NCBI RefSeq assembly: GCF_006351965.1
Contig: NZ_CP040932.1
Span: forward strand, 2,728,001 to 2,792,000
Direction: 5' to 3'
DNA from: Oceanicola sp. D3
GTDB taxonomy: Bacteria; Pseudomonadota; Alphaproteobacteria; Rhodobacterales; Rhodobacteraceae
DNA length: 64,000 nt
Below, piece after piece: positions 55,365 through 64,000 of this stretch. A program made the translations under genes and the position numbers. Position 1 is the stretch's first letter. Each line of letters starts with the position of its first letter. A model generated the notes under the pieces. The model was not told the origin of the DNA and searched no databases. It was given only the letters and a program-made list of their open reading frames with translations.

Positions 55365-56462
55365 ATGGGCAAGGGCAAACTCCTTCATGTAGGTGTGATT
55401 TCGGTGTCGGTATTGGCGCTGACGGCCTGTGAAGATGGCACGGGGCTGAAGTTCGGCGGCAAGAAGGCCGACGGGCCAGCAACGGCGGCAGTGGACCGTC
55501 CGGCAACCACCAAGCTGGTGGAACGGGACGTGGAAGCGCCGGAAGTTTTCTCGAAAACCGAAGACGGGCTTTGGGACGGGCGGCCTTCGCTCGGCGGGGT
55601 CTGGATTGCCCACCCCGATGTGAAAGAGCCCGAGCGGGTTATCATCCGCAATGAAACCAACGGAAAATTCGTGATCGGTGCGCTGTTCAAGCGCGAGCGC
55701 GAAAACCCGGGGCCCAAGCTTCAGCTTTCCTCCGATGCGGCCAATGCGCTGGGTCTGTTGCCCGGTGCGCCGACCAAGCTGAACGTGGTGGCACTGGTGC
55801 GCGAAGAGGTGCCCGAGGCGGCTCCGGCCGCGGCCCCTGCCCCCGTGAGCACAGATACCATCGCTGCGCCCGAAGCGATCGAGCAGAAATCGCTTGATGC
55901 ACCGCTGGCCTCTGCCGAGGCCGCCATTGCGCGGGCCGAGGGCACGGGCGCCGCAGGTGCCGCTGCCGCTGGCACGGCTGTTGATACCGCAAGCGCTGCC
56001 GCCCCCGCAGGGCCGGAACCCAAGGCCAAGAAGGGCTTCTGGCAGCGCCTGAAAGGCAAGAACACGCGTCGCGCCAAGGCCGATGCCACAATTTCTGCCG
56101 CCCCCGATGCCGCGCCCCCCGTGGCCCCGGCTGGCACGGCGACGCCCGAGATTTCCGCAGCACCGCTTGCCCCCACCGCCGCAGCGGCCACCGCGCCTGC
56201 CCCCAAGGCAGCCGGGCCCAAGCCGTCGGGCGGCAAGAACTATGTGCAGATCGGGATCTTCTCGGTCGAGGACAACGCAAATCGCACCGCCGCCAATATG
56301 CGCAAGTCCGGCGTGGTGCCCACCGTCTATGAGCAGCAGAGCGCCGGCAAAACATTCTGGCGTGTCGTGATCGGCCCTGCGCATAGTGCCGCCGATCGCG
56401 AGGCACTTCTCAAAAAAGTTAAGGCGATGGGCTTCCAGGACGCGTATTTTGTGAGCAACTGA
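55365..56462 (+). CDS. SPOR-domain lipoprotein
   Basis: Cell-envelope protein, 365 aa. Lipobox LTAC with C22 after a short signal (MGKGKLLHVGVISVSVLALT). The central region (about 150-285) is a long low-complexity Ala/Pro linker; the C-terminal SPOR domain (about 285-365, NYVQIGIFSVEDNANRTAAN, FWRVVIGPAHSAADREAL) binds denuded septal peptidoglycan. Start at 55365 chosen for AAGGGGCG upstream; an ATG at 55320 has no site. It is followed by a hairpin and the D,D-carboxypeptidase gene, consistent with a role in division or wall remodelling. Confidence 0.87.
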   Translation: MGKGKLLHVGVISVSVLALTACEDGTGLKFGGKKADGPATAAVDRPATTKLVERDVEAPEVFSKTEDGLWDGRPSLGGVWIAHPDVKEPERVIIRNETNGKFVIGALFKRERENPGPKLQLSSDAANALGLLPGAPTKLNVVALVREEVPEAAPAAAPAPVSTDTIAAPEAIEQKSLDAPLASAEAAIARAEGTGAAGAAAAGTAVDTASAAAPAGPEPKAKKGFWQRLKGKNTRRAKADATISAAPDAAPPVAPAGTATPEISAAPLAPTAAAATAPAPKAAGPKPSGGKNYVQIGIFSVEDNANRTAANMRKSGVVPTVYEQQSAGKTFWRVVIGPAHSAADREALLKKVKAMGFQDAYFVSN

Positions 56463-56503
56463 GGCGGGACTCAGCCGCAAGCCAAGCCCCGCCCTGCACC
56501 ACC

Positions 56504-56524
56504 CCCCGGCCAGTCGCGCCGGGG
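56504..56524 (+). terminator. Hairpin between SPOR lipoprotein and carboxypeptidase genes
   Basis: CCCCGGC (56504-56510) and GCCGGGG (56518-56524), loop CAGTCGC, no T-run. May reduce read-through into the next gene. Confidence 0.4.
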
Positions 56525-56550
56525 CCGGACAGGAAAGGACTTCCGCCCCC

Positions 56551-57714
56551 ATGCTTCGCCTCCACGGCTTCGCAACATTGATTGCCGCTGCGGTCATTGC
56601 CGCCGCAACCACCGCCGCCGCCGCCTTCGAAACCCGCGCCACCTCGGCCTGGGTCGTCGATGAGACGACGGGCACGATCCTGCTGTCGAAAAACGCCGAC
56701 ACCGCCCTGCCCCCGGCCTCCATGTCCAAGCTGATGACGCTGAACATGCTGTTCGAGGCGCTCCGCGACGGGCGGGTGACGCTGGACACGACCTTCACCG
56801 TGAGCGAGCGCGCCAAGAACATGGGCGGCTCGTCGATGTTTCTCAACACCACCGACAGGCCCTCGGTCGAACAGCTGATCAAGGGGATCGTTGTGCAATC
56901 GGGCAATGACGCCTGCGTGGTGGTGGCCGAAGGGCTGGCGGGCACCGAAGACGGCTTTGCCCGGCTGATGAATGAGCGCGCCCGCGACCTCGGCATGGAA
57001 AACTCCACCTTCGCCAACGCCAGCGGCTGGCCCAACCCGGGGCAGCGGATGTCGATGCATGACCTCGGCATTCTGGCGCTGCGGCTTATCCGCGAGTTCC
57101 CCGAATACTACGGCTACTTCGGGATGGAGAAGTTTGAGTTCGACGGGCGGGTGCCGACCAATCACAACAACCGCAACCCGCTGCTGAAGCTCGGCATTGG
57201 CGCGGATGGGCTGAAGACGGGGCATACCTCCGAAGCGGGCTATGGGCTTGTTGGCTCGGCCAAGCAGGGCAACCGGCGGATCGTTTTTGTCATCACCGGC
57301 CTGCCCTCGGAAGATGCACGCAAGCAGGAGGCGATCAACATCGTCAACTGGGCGTTCCGCCAGTTCGTGCAGAAGACCGTGGCCGATGAGGGCACCCGGG
57401 TGGCCGAAGCGCCGGTGTGGCTCGGGGCAGAGCCCCGGGTTGGGCTGGTGCTGGCAAACGACCTTGATGTGCTGATGCCTGCGCTTGCGCAGGACAGCCT
57501 GAAGGCGGAGGTGAGCTATGAGGGCCCGTTGCGCGCGCCCGTGGTGGCGGGCGATGAGGTGGCACAGCTCACCGTGACCCTGCCCGACATGGAAGCGATC
57601 ACCGTGCCACTGGTGGCTGAGCGCGATGTGCCCAAAGGCGGCTTCCTTCCCCGGCTGAAAACGGCGGCGGGCGTGCTGATGAAGCAGTTCGCGAGCCAGG
57701 CTGCGCCGCAGTAG
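56551..57714 (+). CDS. D-alanyl-D-alanine carboxypeptidase (PBP5/6 family)
   Basis: Periplasmic trimming of the peptidoglycan pentapeptide, 387 aa. Signal peptide to about residue 25 (AAAVIAAATTAAAA). Penicillin-binding triad intact: S57-M-S-K60, S117-G-N119 and K222-T-G224 (LKTGHTSEAGYGLVGSA). The C-terminal PBP5 beta domain and a final amphipathic stretch suited to membrane attachment (LKTAAGVLMKQFASQ) follow. Confidence 0.93.
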   Translation: MLRLHGFATLIAAAVIAAATTAAAAFETRATSAWVVDETTGTILLSKNADTALPPASMSKLMTLNMLFEALRDGRVTLDTTFTVSERAKNMGGSSMFLNTTDRPSVEQLIKGIVVQSGNDACVVVAEGLAGTEDGFARLMNERARDLGMENSTFANASGWPNPGQRMSMHDLGILALRLIREFPEYYGYFGMEKFEFDGRVPTNHNNRNPLLKLGIGADGLKTGHTSEAGYGLVGSAKQGNRRIVFVITGLPSEDARKQEAINIVNWAFRQFVQKTVADEGTRVAEAPVWLGAEPRVGLVLANDLDVLMPALAQDSLKAEVSYEGPLRAPVVAGDEVAQLTVTLPDMEAITVPLVAERDVPKGGFLPRLKTAAGVLMKQFASQAAPQ

Positions 57715-57725
57715 GGCTGGTCGGA

Positions 57726-57744
57726 GCGGCGGGGCAAGCGCCGC
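57726..57744 (+). terminator. Hairpin after the carboxypeptidase gene
   Basis: GCGGCG (57726-57731) and CGCCGC (57739-57744), 7-base loop, 12 bases after the stop. Confidence 0.4.
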
Positions 57745-57844
57745 CCCAGGCTGGCCTTGAGCGCCGTGGTCGGCATTCGGCGTTGCCCGCGCGGCGGCGG
57801 TGCACCATAGGGGGCCAGCCCCCCAGACCCCCCGGAAATATTTG

Positions 57845-57891
57845 CCGCAAGAAAATGAACAGGGCGGCCGATCTGCTTCATTTTCTTGCGG
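57845..57891. repeat. Perfect 15-bp inverted repeat in the space before tmk
   Basis: CCGCAAGAAAATGAA (57845-57859) and TTCATTTTCTTGCGG (57877-57891), 17-base spacer. It follows a C-rich stretch and GGAAATATTT (57834-57843). Its A/T-rich arms differ from the surrounding DNA. It resembles a repetitive extragenic palindrome or a bidirectional transcription end signal. Confidence 0.6.
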
Positions 57892-57971
57892 AAACTCTCC
57901 CTGCCCGGAGCCCCGCGGCTCTTTTGCCGATCTGGTTTGCAGCCCTCCCCTGCGCGGGATAATGTCCGCCC

Positions 57972-58601
57972 ATGTCAACCGCTCCCGGCCTCTTCATCAC
58001 CTTCGAGGGCATCGACGGCGCCGGGAAATCCACCCAGGCGCGGGCGCTTGGCGCGTGGTGCGAAGCCGAGGGCCGCGCGGCGGTGCTGACCCGAGAGCCC
58101 GGTGGCTCGGCCGGGGCCGAAGAGATCAGGCGGTTGCTGGTGGAGGGCGCGCCCGACAGGTGGTCGGGCGAGACCGAAACGCTGCTGTTTACCGCCGCGC
58201 GGCGCGATCATCTGGAGCGGGTGATTGCCCCCGCACTTGAGGCGGGCAAGGTGGTGATCTGCGACCGTTTTGCCGATTCCACCCGCGTTTATCAGGGCGC
58301 GGCGCGGGGCGAGTTGAGGGCCTTTGTCGATACGCTGCACGAGCTGGCGATCCGGCGGGAGCCCGACCTGACGCTCATTCTGGACATGGATCCGGAGGTG
58401 GCGCTGGCCCGTGGGCTGGCGCGGCGCTCCGGCGAGGACCGGTTTGAGGAAGAGGGGCTGGAGTTTCAGCAGCGACTGCGGGCGGGATTTCTGGCGCTGG
58501 CCGAGGCCGAGCCGGCGCGCTGCCGCCTGATCGACGCCAATCGCACGCCTGAGGCCATCACCGCCGATGTCATCGCCGCGGCAGCGGAGCTGATGCAATG
58601 A
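57972..58601 (+). CDS. tmk: Thymidylate kinase
   Basis: Phosphorylates dTMP for DNA synthesis, 209 aa. P-loop GIDGAGKST at 13-21, TREPGGSAGAEEIR, VICDRFADSTRVYQG and the LID segment LARRSGEDRFEEEGLEFQ. It heads a coupled run tmk-holB-tatD-family-MBL-AEC, with 4-base overlaps to holB. Confidence 0.95.
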   Translation: MSTAPGLFITFEGIDGAGKSTQARALGAWCEAEGRAAVLTREPGGSAGAEEIRRLLVEGAPDRWSGETETLLFTAARRDHLERVIAPALEAGKVVICDRFADSTRVYQGAARGELRAFVDTLHELAIRREPDLTLILDMDPEVALARGLARRSGEDRFEEEGLEFQQRLRAGFLALAEAEPARCRLIDANRTPEAITADVIAAAAELMQ

Positions 58602-59758
58602 GTGCCGCGCCCCTTGGCTTGGCCGATGCGCCGCCCGAAGCCGACCGGCTGGGCGATTACCCGCATCCGCGCCACACCGAAACGCTCTATGGGCAGGAAG
58701 AGGCAGAGGCCCGCTTTTTGGCGGCCTTCACCTCGGGACGCCTGCCCCACGCTTGGCTGATCACCGGGCCGCGCGGCATTGGCAAGGCCACGCTGGCATG
58801 GCGCATTGCCCGCTTTCTCATCGCCACGCCTCTGGAGCAGGAGGCCGGGTTGTTTGGGGAGCCCGAAGTGCCCCAAAGCCTCGCCATCGACCCGGACCAC
58901 CCGGTTGCCCGCCGCATGACCGCAGGCTCGGAAGGTAACCTGATGCTGCTGCGGCGCAAATGGGTGGAAAAGCCCGCCCCCGCCCGCTTCAAGACCGTGA
59001 TCGACGTGGAAAGCGCCCGCGATCTCAAACGCTTCTTCGCCTATTCCGCCGCCGAAAATGCCCGCCGGGTGGTGCTGATCGACTCGGTCGATGAAATGAA
59101 CGCCCCCGCCGCCAACGCGGTGCTGAAGGTGTTGGAGGAACCGCCGCTCAACACGGTGCTGCTGCTCATCTCCCACGCCCCGGCGGCGCTGCTGCCCACC
59201 ATCCGCTCGCGGTGTCAGGTGCTGCCCTGTGCGCCGCTGTCGGAAGCGGCGCTGATTGCCGCGCTGCGTGAGGCCGGGGCCGAGCCACCGGAGGATCCGG
59301 GCGCGCGCGCGGCCCTCACCGCGCTCTCCGAAGGGTCGGTGGCCACCGCGCTGCAATTGATCGACGACGAGGGCCTGACACTTTATTCCGCGCTGATCGC
59401 GCTATTTCGCGACCTGCCCAAGCTCGACCGCCCTGCCACCCTCGCGATGGCCGCCAAATGCGGCGGGCGCGATGCGCAAGACCGGTTTCGCCTGACCACC
59501 CGGCTGATCGACACGCTGCTTGCCCGCATCGCCCGCACCGGTGCGCTCGGCCCGCCCTCGCCCGAAGCTGCCCCCGGTGAGGCCGCGCTGCTCACCCGCC
59601 TTGCCCCCGATGCCGCCCGCGCTCGCGCCTGGGCCGAACTGGCCGCCACCCTCGGGGCCCGCGCCCGCGCCGGGGCGGCGGTCAACCTTGACGCCCCTGC
59701 CCTCATCACGGATATCTGCCTCAAAATCTCCGAGGCCGCAGCCGACATGCGCCTCTGA
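58598..59758 (+). CDS. holB: DNA polymerase III subunit delta prime
   Basis: Clamp-loader subunit, 386 aa. The N-terminal AAA+ core has HAWLITGPRGIGKATLAW with a P-loop, LIDSVDEMNAPAANAVLKVLEEPP and the SRC motif (TIRSRCQVLPC). It overlaps tmk by 4 bases, the common arrangement in this group. Confidence 0.93.
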   Translation: MSAAPLGLADAPPEADRLGDYPHPRHTETLYGQEEAEARFLAAFTSGRLPHAWLITGPRGIGKATLAWRIARFLIATPLEQEAGLFGEPEVPQSLAIDPDHPVARRMTAGSEGNLMLLRRKWVEKPAPARFKTVIDVESARDLKRFFAYSAAENARRVVLIDSVDEMNAPAANAVLKVLEEPPLNTVLLLISHAPAALLPTIRSRCQVLPCAPLSEAALIAALREAGAEPPEDPGARAALTALSEGSVATALQLIDDEGLTLYSALIALFRDLPKLDRPATLAMAAKCGGRDAQDRFRLTTRLIDTLLARIARTGALGPPSPEAAPGEAALLTRLAPDAARARAWAELAATLGARARAGAAVNLDAPALITDICLKISEAAADMRL

Positions 59759-59773
59759 GCCGACGGAGCCCCA

Positions 59774-60559
59774 ATGCACCCTGAAATTACCGACAGTCAC
59801 TGCCACCTCGATTTTGCCGACTTTGACGGCGAGCTGCCCGAGATCATTGCCCGCGCAAAGGCCGCCGGTGTGGGCCAGATGGTGACGATTTGCACCAAGC
59901 GGGCCGGGCTGGCGAATGTTCAGTCGATCTCGGAGAGCTATCCGGACGTCTTTCACGCCTTTGGCATCCATCCGATGAGCGTGGCCGAGGAGCCGCTGAT
60001 CACGGTGGACGAGTTGAAGGCCGCTGCCGCCCACCCCAAATGCGTTGGCATTGGCGAGACCGGGCTGGACTATCACTACACCGCCGAGAGTGCCGAGGCA
60101 CAGCAAGCCTCGCTGCGCCTGCATATCGAGGCCGCCCGCGAGACTGGCCTGCCGCTTATCATCCACGCCCGCGCCGCGGATGACGACATAGCCGCCATAC
60201 TGCGGGAGGGCTATGAGGATGGCCCCTATTCTTGCGTGATGCATTGCTTCTCCAGCTCTGCCGAACTGGCGAAGGCCGCGCTGGACCTTGGCTTTTATCT
60301 CTCCATGTCCGGCATCGCCGCCTTCCCCAAGAGCCAAGAGCTGCGCGACATCTTCGCCGCCGCCCCGCTGGAGCGGATTCTGGTGGAAACCGACAGCCCC
60401 TACCTCGCGCCCCCGCCCCATCGCGGCAAGCGCAACGAACCGGCCTACACCGCGCATACGGCAAAGGTTGGGGCCGAGGTCTTTGGCCTCAGCTACGAGG
60501 ACTTTGCCGCCGCCACCCAAGCCAATTTCGCCCGCCTCTTCACCAAGGCCGTGGCATGA
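59774..60559 (+). CDS. TatD-family metal-dependent hydrolase (DNase-like)
   Basis: 261 aa TIM-barrel hydrolase. Metal ligands H9 and H11 (DSHCHLDF), the conserved Glu in GIGETGLDY, LIIHARAADDDI, VMHCFSSS and the final Asp in VETDSPYLAPPPHRG. 15 bases after holB, overlapping the next gene by 4 bases. Related proteins act as 3'-5' exonucleases in DNA repair. Confidence 0.92.
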   Translation: MHPEITDSHCHLDFADFDGELPEIIARAKAAGVGQMVTICTKRAGLANVQSISESYPDVFHAFGIHPMSVAEEPLITVDELKAAAAHPKCVGIGETGLDYHYTAESAEAQQASLRLHIEAARETGLPLIIHARAADDDIAAILREGYEDGPYSCVMHCFSSSAELAKAALDLGFYLSMSGIAAFPKSQELRDIFAAAPLERILVETDSPYLAPPPHRGKRNEPAYTAHTAKVGAEVFGLSYEDFAAATQANFARLFTKAVA

Positions 60560-61350
60560 GTTACCGCTTCACCATCCTTGGCTGCGGCTCCTCGGGCGGC
60601 GTGCCGCGCCTGCCCGACAATTGGGGAGATTGCGACCCGACCAACCCGAAGAACGCCCGCCGCCGCTGCTCCATGCTGGTGGAGCGTGAGGGGCCAGATG
60701 GCACCACCCGGGTGCTGATCGACACCTCCCCCGACCTGCGCAGCCAGCTTCTGGATGCAAAGGTCGGTAGCCTTGACGGCGTGGCCTTCACCCACCCTCA
60801 TGCCGATCACACCCACGGGCTCGATGATTTGCGCATGGTGGTTTTCAACATGCGCCAGCGGGTCAAGGTTTGGGCCGATGGGCCCACCACCAATGATCTG
60901 ATCTCCCGCTTCGGCTACGCCTTCACCCAGCCCGAGGGGTCGGACTATCCGCCGATCCTCGATCTCCACCATATCGACGGCCCCTTCACCGTGGAGGGCG
61001 CGGGCGGTGCGATTACGCTGACGCCTTTCGAGGTGGAGCATGGCCGGATCGACGCGCTCGGCTTTCGCATCGGCGGGCTGGCCTATCTGCCGGATGTGTC
61101 CGCCATTCCCGAGGCCGCCTGGCCTGCGCTGGAGGGGCTGGACATTTGGGTGCTCGACGCGCTGCGCCGCACCCCGCACCCCAGCCACGTGCACCTTGAG
61201 CGGGCGCTGGAGTGGATCGAACGCGCCGCCCCCAAACGCGCGGTGCTGACCAACATGCATATCGACATGGACTACGCGAGCGTGGAGGCCGAAACCCCGG
61301 CCCATGTGACACCTGCCTATGACGGCATGGCCCTGAGCCTGCCAGAATGA
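60556..61350 (+). CDS. MBL-fold metallo-hydrolase (PhnP-like phosphodiesterase group)
   Basis: 264 aa metallo-beta-lactamase fold. Metal motif H80-x-H82-x-D84-H85 in THPHADHTHG; TILGCGSSGGVPRL at the N-terminus; further ligands in FEVEHGRIDALGFRI and TNMHIDMDY. Cysteines C26 and C38 suit the structural Zn site seen in PhnP. ATGA overlaps on both sides. No phn genes nearby, so the substrate is probably a cyclic phosphodiester but is unproven. Confidence 0.88.
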   Translation: MSYRFTILGCGSSGGVPRLPDNWGDCDPTNPKNARRRCSMLVEREGPDGTTRVLIDTSPDLRSQLLDAKVGSLDGVAFTHPHADHTHGLDDLRMVVFNMRQRVKVWADGPTTNDLISRFGYAFTQPEGSDYPPILDLHHIDGPFTVEGAGGAITLTPFEVEHGRIDALGFRIGGLAYLPDVSAIPEAAWPALEGLDIWVLDALRRTPHPSHVHLERALEWIERAAPKRAVLTNMHIDMDYASVEAETPAHVTPAYDGMALSLPE

Positions 61351-62276
61351 GCGCCCTCACCTCTGTTATCCTGCCCGTCTTTCTCGTTATCGGCTTTGGC
61401 TACCTCGCGGTCTGGAAGTTGAACTTCCGGCCCGAAGCGACCGACATGCTGATGGGCTTTGCGCAGAATTTCTCGATCCCGCTGCTGCTCTTCGCGGCCA
61501 TGACCCGCCTTGATCTTGCCGTGGGGTTCCAACCGGCGTTGCTTTTTTCCTTCTATGCCGGGGCGTTCGTGAGTTTTGCCGCCGGGATCGCAGGCGCGCG
61601 GCTGATCTTCAAACGCGATTGGGAGGATGCGGTGGTGATCGGCTTTGCCTGCCTCTTCTCCAACTCGCTGCTGCTCGGCCTGCCGATCACCGAACGCGCC
61701 TATGGCACCGAGGCGCTCACCGGCAACTACGCCATCATCGCCCTGCACGCGCCAGTGCTGCTGACCAGCGGGATCGTGGTAATGGAGCTCGCCCGCGCCC
61801 GCGGCACGCCGCTCTCGGCCCTGCCCGCCCGGGTGGCGCGTAACGTGTTTCGCAACGGGTTCATCATTGGCATCCTTGCGGGCCTCGCCGTGAACGTCAC
61901 CGGCCTGCCGGTGCCGGCTGTGATCATGGACGCTGCCGACCTCATCGCCCGCGCTGGCTTGCCCGCTGCGCTCTTCGCGCTCGGCGGGGTGCTTTATCGC
62001 TACCGGCCAGAGGGCGACATTCGCGTGGCGCTGATGGTCTGCCTGCTGGCCCTCGGGCTACACCCGGCGATCACGTGGAGCCTTGCCCACCTCACCGGGG
62101 TCGACACGCCGGGCCTGCGCTCTGCCACCATCACCGCGGCCATGGCACCGGGGGTGAACGCCTATATCTTCGCCAACATGTATGACCGCGCCAAGCGCGT
62201 GGCCGCCACCGCCGTGCTGATCGCAACGGCGATAACGATGTTGACCGCATGGGGCTGGCTCACGCTGCTCCCCTGA
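61347..62276 (+). CDS. AEC-family transporter (auxin-efflux-carrier type permease)
   Basis: 309 aa membrane protein with about ten hydrophobic segments in two halves; N-terminal LPVFLVIGFGYLAVW and the middle break NSLLLGLPITERAYG are family-typical. The family includes malonate and other carboxylate permeases. It overlaps the MBL gene by 4 bases and converges on the TonB receptor gene. Confidence 0.88.
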   Translation: MSALTSVILPVFLVIGFGYLAVWKLNFRPEATDMLMGFAQNFSIPLLLFAAMTRLDLAVGFQPALLFSFYAGAFVSFAAGIAGARLIFKRDWEDAVVIGFACLFSNSLLLGLPITERAYGTEALTGNYAIIALHAPVLLTSGIVVMELARARGTPLSALPARVARNVFRNGFIIGILAGLAVNVTGLPVPAVIMDAADLIARAGLPAALFALGGVLYRYRPEGDIRVALMVCLLALGLHPAITWSLAHLTGVDTPGLRSATITAAMAPGVNAYIFANMYDRAKRVAATAVLIATAITMLTAWGWLTLLP

Positions 62277-62291
62277 CCCACCCCCCGAGGC

Positions 62292-64000
62292 TCAGAACTC
62301 GGTGGTCAGCGCCATCCAGAACGCACGGCCGTTTTGCGTGCTGTCCTGCTCGTCATTGTTGATGTCTTCATTGGTGGCATTAAAGATCGCGGTTTTCAGC
62401 ACCACGTTCTCGGCAATCCGCCAATCGGCCCCGATGTCGAGCGTGGTGTAGGCGTCATACGCGTTGATCACATTGCCCCGGCTGGAGCTGCTGACCGAGA
62501 CGCTTTCGCCAAAGTAATTGGCCGCTGCCCAGAGGTTGAGATCGGGGTTGGGGGCCTGCCAATCCACCCGCAGGCTGGCCTGATGCTCGGGCGTGCGCGA
62601 CAGCGGCTGGCCCGCCAGATCGCCGGTGAGCCGCTCGGACTCCGTCCACGTGTAGCTGCCGGAGAGTTTGAGATCGGGCGTCACCCTATGGCTGCCCGCA
62701 AGCTCCACGCCCTGCACCCGCGCCTTGCCGACGTTGTAATACTCGTAAAGCTCGTAGCTGGTGCCATCCACGTCGATAGTGGTGCCGGTATCGCGACTGT
62801 CGATCTGATTTTCGAAGTCGGTGTAGAAAGCGGTGGCGGTGATACTGCTCACCGTGTTTTCAAACCGCAGGCCCAGCTCGTAGCTCAGGCTCTCTTCAGG
62901 CATCAGGTCGGGGTTGCCGGGGATCACCCCAGCGCCCCGGTTGGTGGTGCTGTAGTAATCCTCCACGAACTGCCGAAGCTCGGGCGTGCGATAGCCCGCC
63001 GAAATGCCGCCCGACAGGTAGAGGTTGGGCGTGAGCTCGTAGAGCGCATAGACGCGCGGGGTGAGCTTGCCGCCGAAGCGCTCGTCATCGGTAAAACGCG
63101 CGCCCAGCGTCAGCTCGAACCTGTCGCTGAGCTTCCAGATATCTTCGGCATAGAGCGCCGACTGACGGTTGGTGAAGCTATAGTCGAGCCCGTCGCCGAG
63201 GCCGGGGTTCTGATCGCTCAGTGCGTTCTCGGCCACTTGCGCGCCAAAGGTGAAGCGATGCTCGCCGCGCCAATCGAAGCTGCGCGAGGCTTTGGCTTCG
63301 AGGATGGTGTTGGTCACTTCCGGCGCACGATCGGAGCCGGTGGTGGTGCGCTGCGCCACCTCCTCGGAGAGGCTGGCCGTCACATCCCAAGCGCCAAGCT
63401 CGCCCTCATAGCTCAGCGAGGTGCTGCGGCGCGTGTTCATCCGCGGATCGGTCCAGATATCGGTTTTGCCGAATTGCAGCGCCAGCTCGTGGCCCACCGC
63501 CGGGGTCCAAGTGAGCTTGGCGGTCAGATCATCCAACTCACGATCGCTGCGCCCGCCATCGCGGCCGGATTCGCCGCGCACCAGCCGGCGGCCCCAGAGC
63601 TGGAGGCCGAGCTTGTCTGCCACAAGCGGCCCGCTGAGGTAGAATGAAAGCTGCTGCTCCGAGCTGTCTTCAGATTGCTGCGGCTTCAACGCCTCAACCG
63701 TGAGCGAGCCTGCCCATGTTTCGGCGACGGGCTTGGTGATGATGTTGATCACACCGCCCATCGCATCGGAGCCGTAGAGCGACGACATCGGGCCACGCAC
63801 GATCTCGATGCGTTCAATGGCCGAGGCAGGTGGCATGTAATACTGATCCACACCGCCCGAGGCGTTGGTGCGCGACTGGCGAGTATCCTGCCGCTTTCCG
63901 TCTACGAGGATGAGCGTGTATTCCGAGGGCAGCCCGCGCAGAAAGATGTTTTGCCCATCCGAGGCCCCGGCGGACGATACACCCGGCACCCCGCGCAGCG
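62292..64000 (-). CDS. TonB-dependent outer-membrane receptor, 5' end cut by window
   Basis: Outer-membrane gated pore for a scarce nutrient (iron chelate, cobalamin or similar). 569 codons are present and the frame stays open to base 64000, so the signal peptide and TonB box are missing. The plug domain shows NIFLRGLPSEYTLILVDGKR and IERIEIVRGPMSSLYGSDAM with GGVINIITK. The barrel ends with aromatic Phe (WMALTTEF), the usual sorting signal. An apparent start at 63989 is an internal GTG within the plug. Substrate unknown. Confidence 0.92.
   Translation of the reverse strand, partial: LRGVPGVSSAGASDGQNIFLRGLPSEYTLILVDGKRQDTRQSRTNASGGVDQYYMPPASAIERIEIVRGPMSSLYGSDAMGGVINIITKPVAETWAGSLTVEALKPQQSEDSSEQQLSFYLSGPLVADKLGLQLWGRRLVRGESGRDGGRSDRELDDLTAKLTWTPAVGHELALQFGKTDIWTDPRMNTRRSTSLSYEGELGAWDVTASLSEEVAQRTTTGSDRAPEVTNTILEAKASRSFDWRGEHRFTFGAQVAENALSDQNPGLGDGLDYSFTNRQSALYAEDIWKLSDRFELTLGARFTDDERFGGKLTPRVYALYELTPNLYLSGGISAGYRTPELRQFVEDYYSTTNRGAGVIPGNPDLMPEESLSYELGLRFENTVSSITATAFYTDFENQIDSRDTGTTIDVDGTSYELYEYYNVGKARVQGVELAGSHRVTPDLKLSGSYTWTESERLTGDLAGQPLSRTPEHQASLRVDWQAPNPDLNLWAAANYFGESVSVSSSSRGNVINAYDAYTTLDIGADWRIAENVVLKTAIFNATNEDINNDEQDSTQNGRAFWMALTTEF

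Noticed and set aside
63987-63989. GTG as the start of the TonB-dependent receptor
   Set aside because: It falls inside the conserved plug domain and the frame stays open to the window edge, so the true start lies outside.

Overview
High-GC, densely packed, operon-rich DNA that looks like the chromosome of a heterotrophic alphaproteobacterium of the Roseobacter/Rhodobacteraceae type. This is inferred from gene content (TAXI-TRAP and TctABC transporters, several acyl-CoA catabolic enzymes, a tcuAB pair, a glg operon, an SPOR-dacC-tmk-holB-tatD housekeeping run). Nearly all gene junctions are ATGA, TGATG or TAATG overlaps. No rRNA, CRISPR array, integrase or transposase was seen. One tRNA-Ser(UGA) is present.

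Layout. (1) 1-2546, minus: ytfQ and ytfR of a galactofuranose-type sugar ABC transporter; ytfR is cut by the window edge. (2) 2791-4337, plus: an isolated contractile-tail sheath gene and tail-tube gene with no other phage or injection-system genes nearby. (3) 4334-25595: a catabolic island for an unidentified carboxylic acid. It holds two acyl-CoA synthetases, a TPP enzyme, a TAXI-TRAP transporter, a FadB-like bifunctional enzyme, three acyl-CoA dehydrogenases (two adjacent and probably one heteromer), a thioesterase, an IclR regulator, three SDRs, an ACAD10/11-type phosphotransferase, a histidine phosphatase, a thiolase and a MaoC hydratase. Two divergent promoter regions in it carry the same imperfect palindrome, a candidate IclR operator. 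(4) 25696-27733: an L,D-transpeptidase, a strong terminator, and a lone phage-type LamG-like gene. (5) 27734-44541: a second transport/catabolism island for tricarboxylate-like acids. It holds TctC, a TctA-TctB fusion, a TctD/TctE-like two-component system, a PrpF/GalD-family isomerase, a TPP enzyme, a D-2-hydroxyacid dehydrogenase, a TSUP exporter, a GGT-family protein, an AbrB-family membrane protein, a GntR regulator, TcuA, TcuB and a solute-binding-like protein without a signal peptide. Tandem GTATAC boxes at 29534-29553 resemble a site in front of the GntR gene. (6) 44599-54850, minus: a six-gene glycogen operon in the order alpha-glucosidase, glgB, glgC, glgA, glgX, pgm, with a perfect 16-bp palindrome upstream. 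(7) 55036-62276: tRNA-Ser, SPOR lipoprotein, D,D-carboxypeptidase, tmk, holB, tatD-family, MBL hydrolase, AEC transporter. (8) 62292-64000, minus: a TonB-dependent receptor cut by the window edge.

How it fits together. Two large islands each pair a secondary transporter and its binding protein with activation or redox enzymes and a TPP-dependent enzyme, and each carries its own regulator. Their substrates are not established by sequence. Three unrelated binding-protein genes (ytfQ, the TAXI gene, the TctC gene) are each followed directly by a GC-rich hairpin before the next transporter gene, consistent with excess binding-protein expression over membrane and ATPase subunits.
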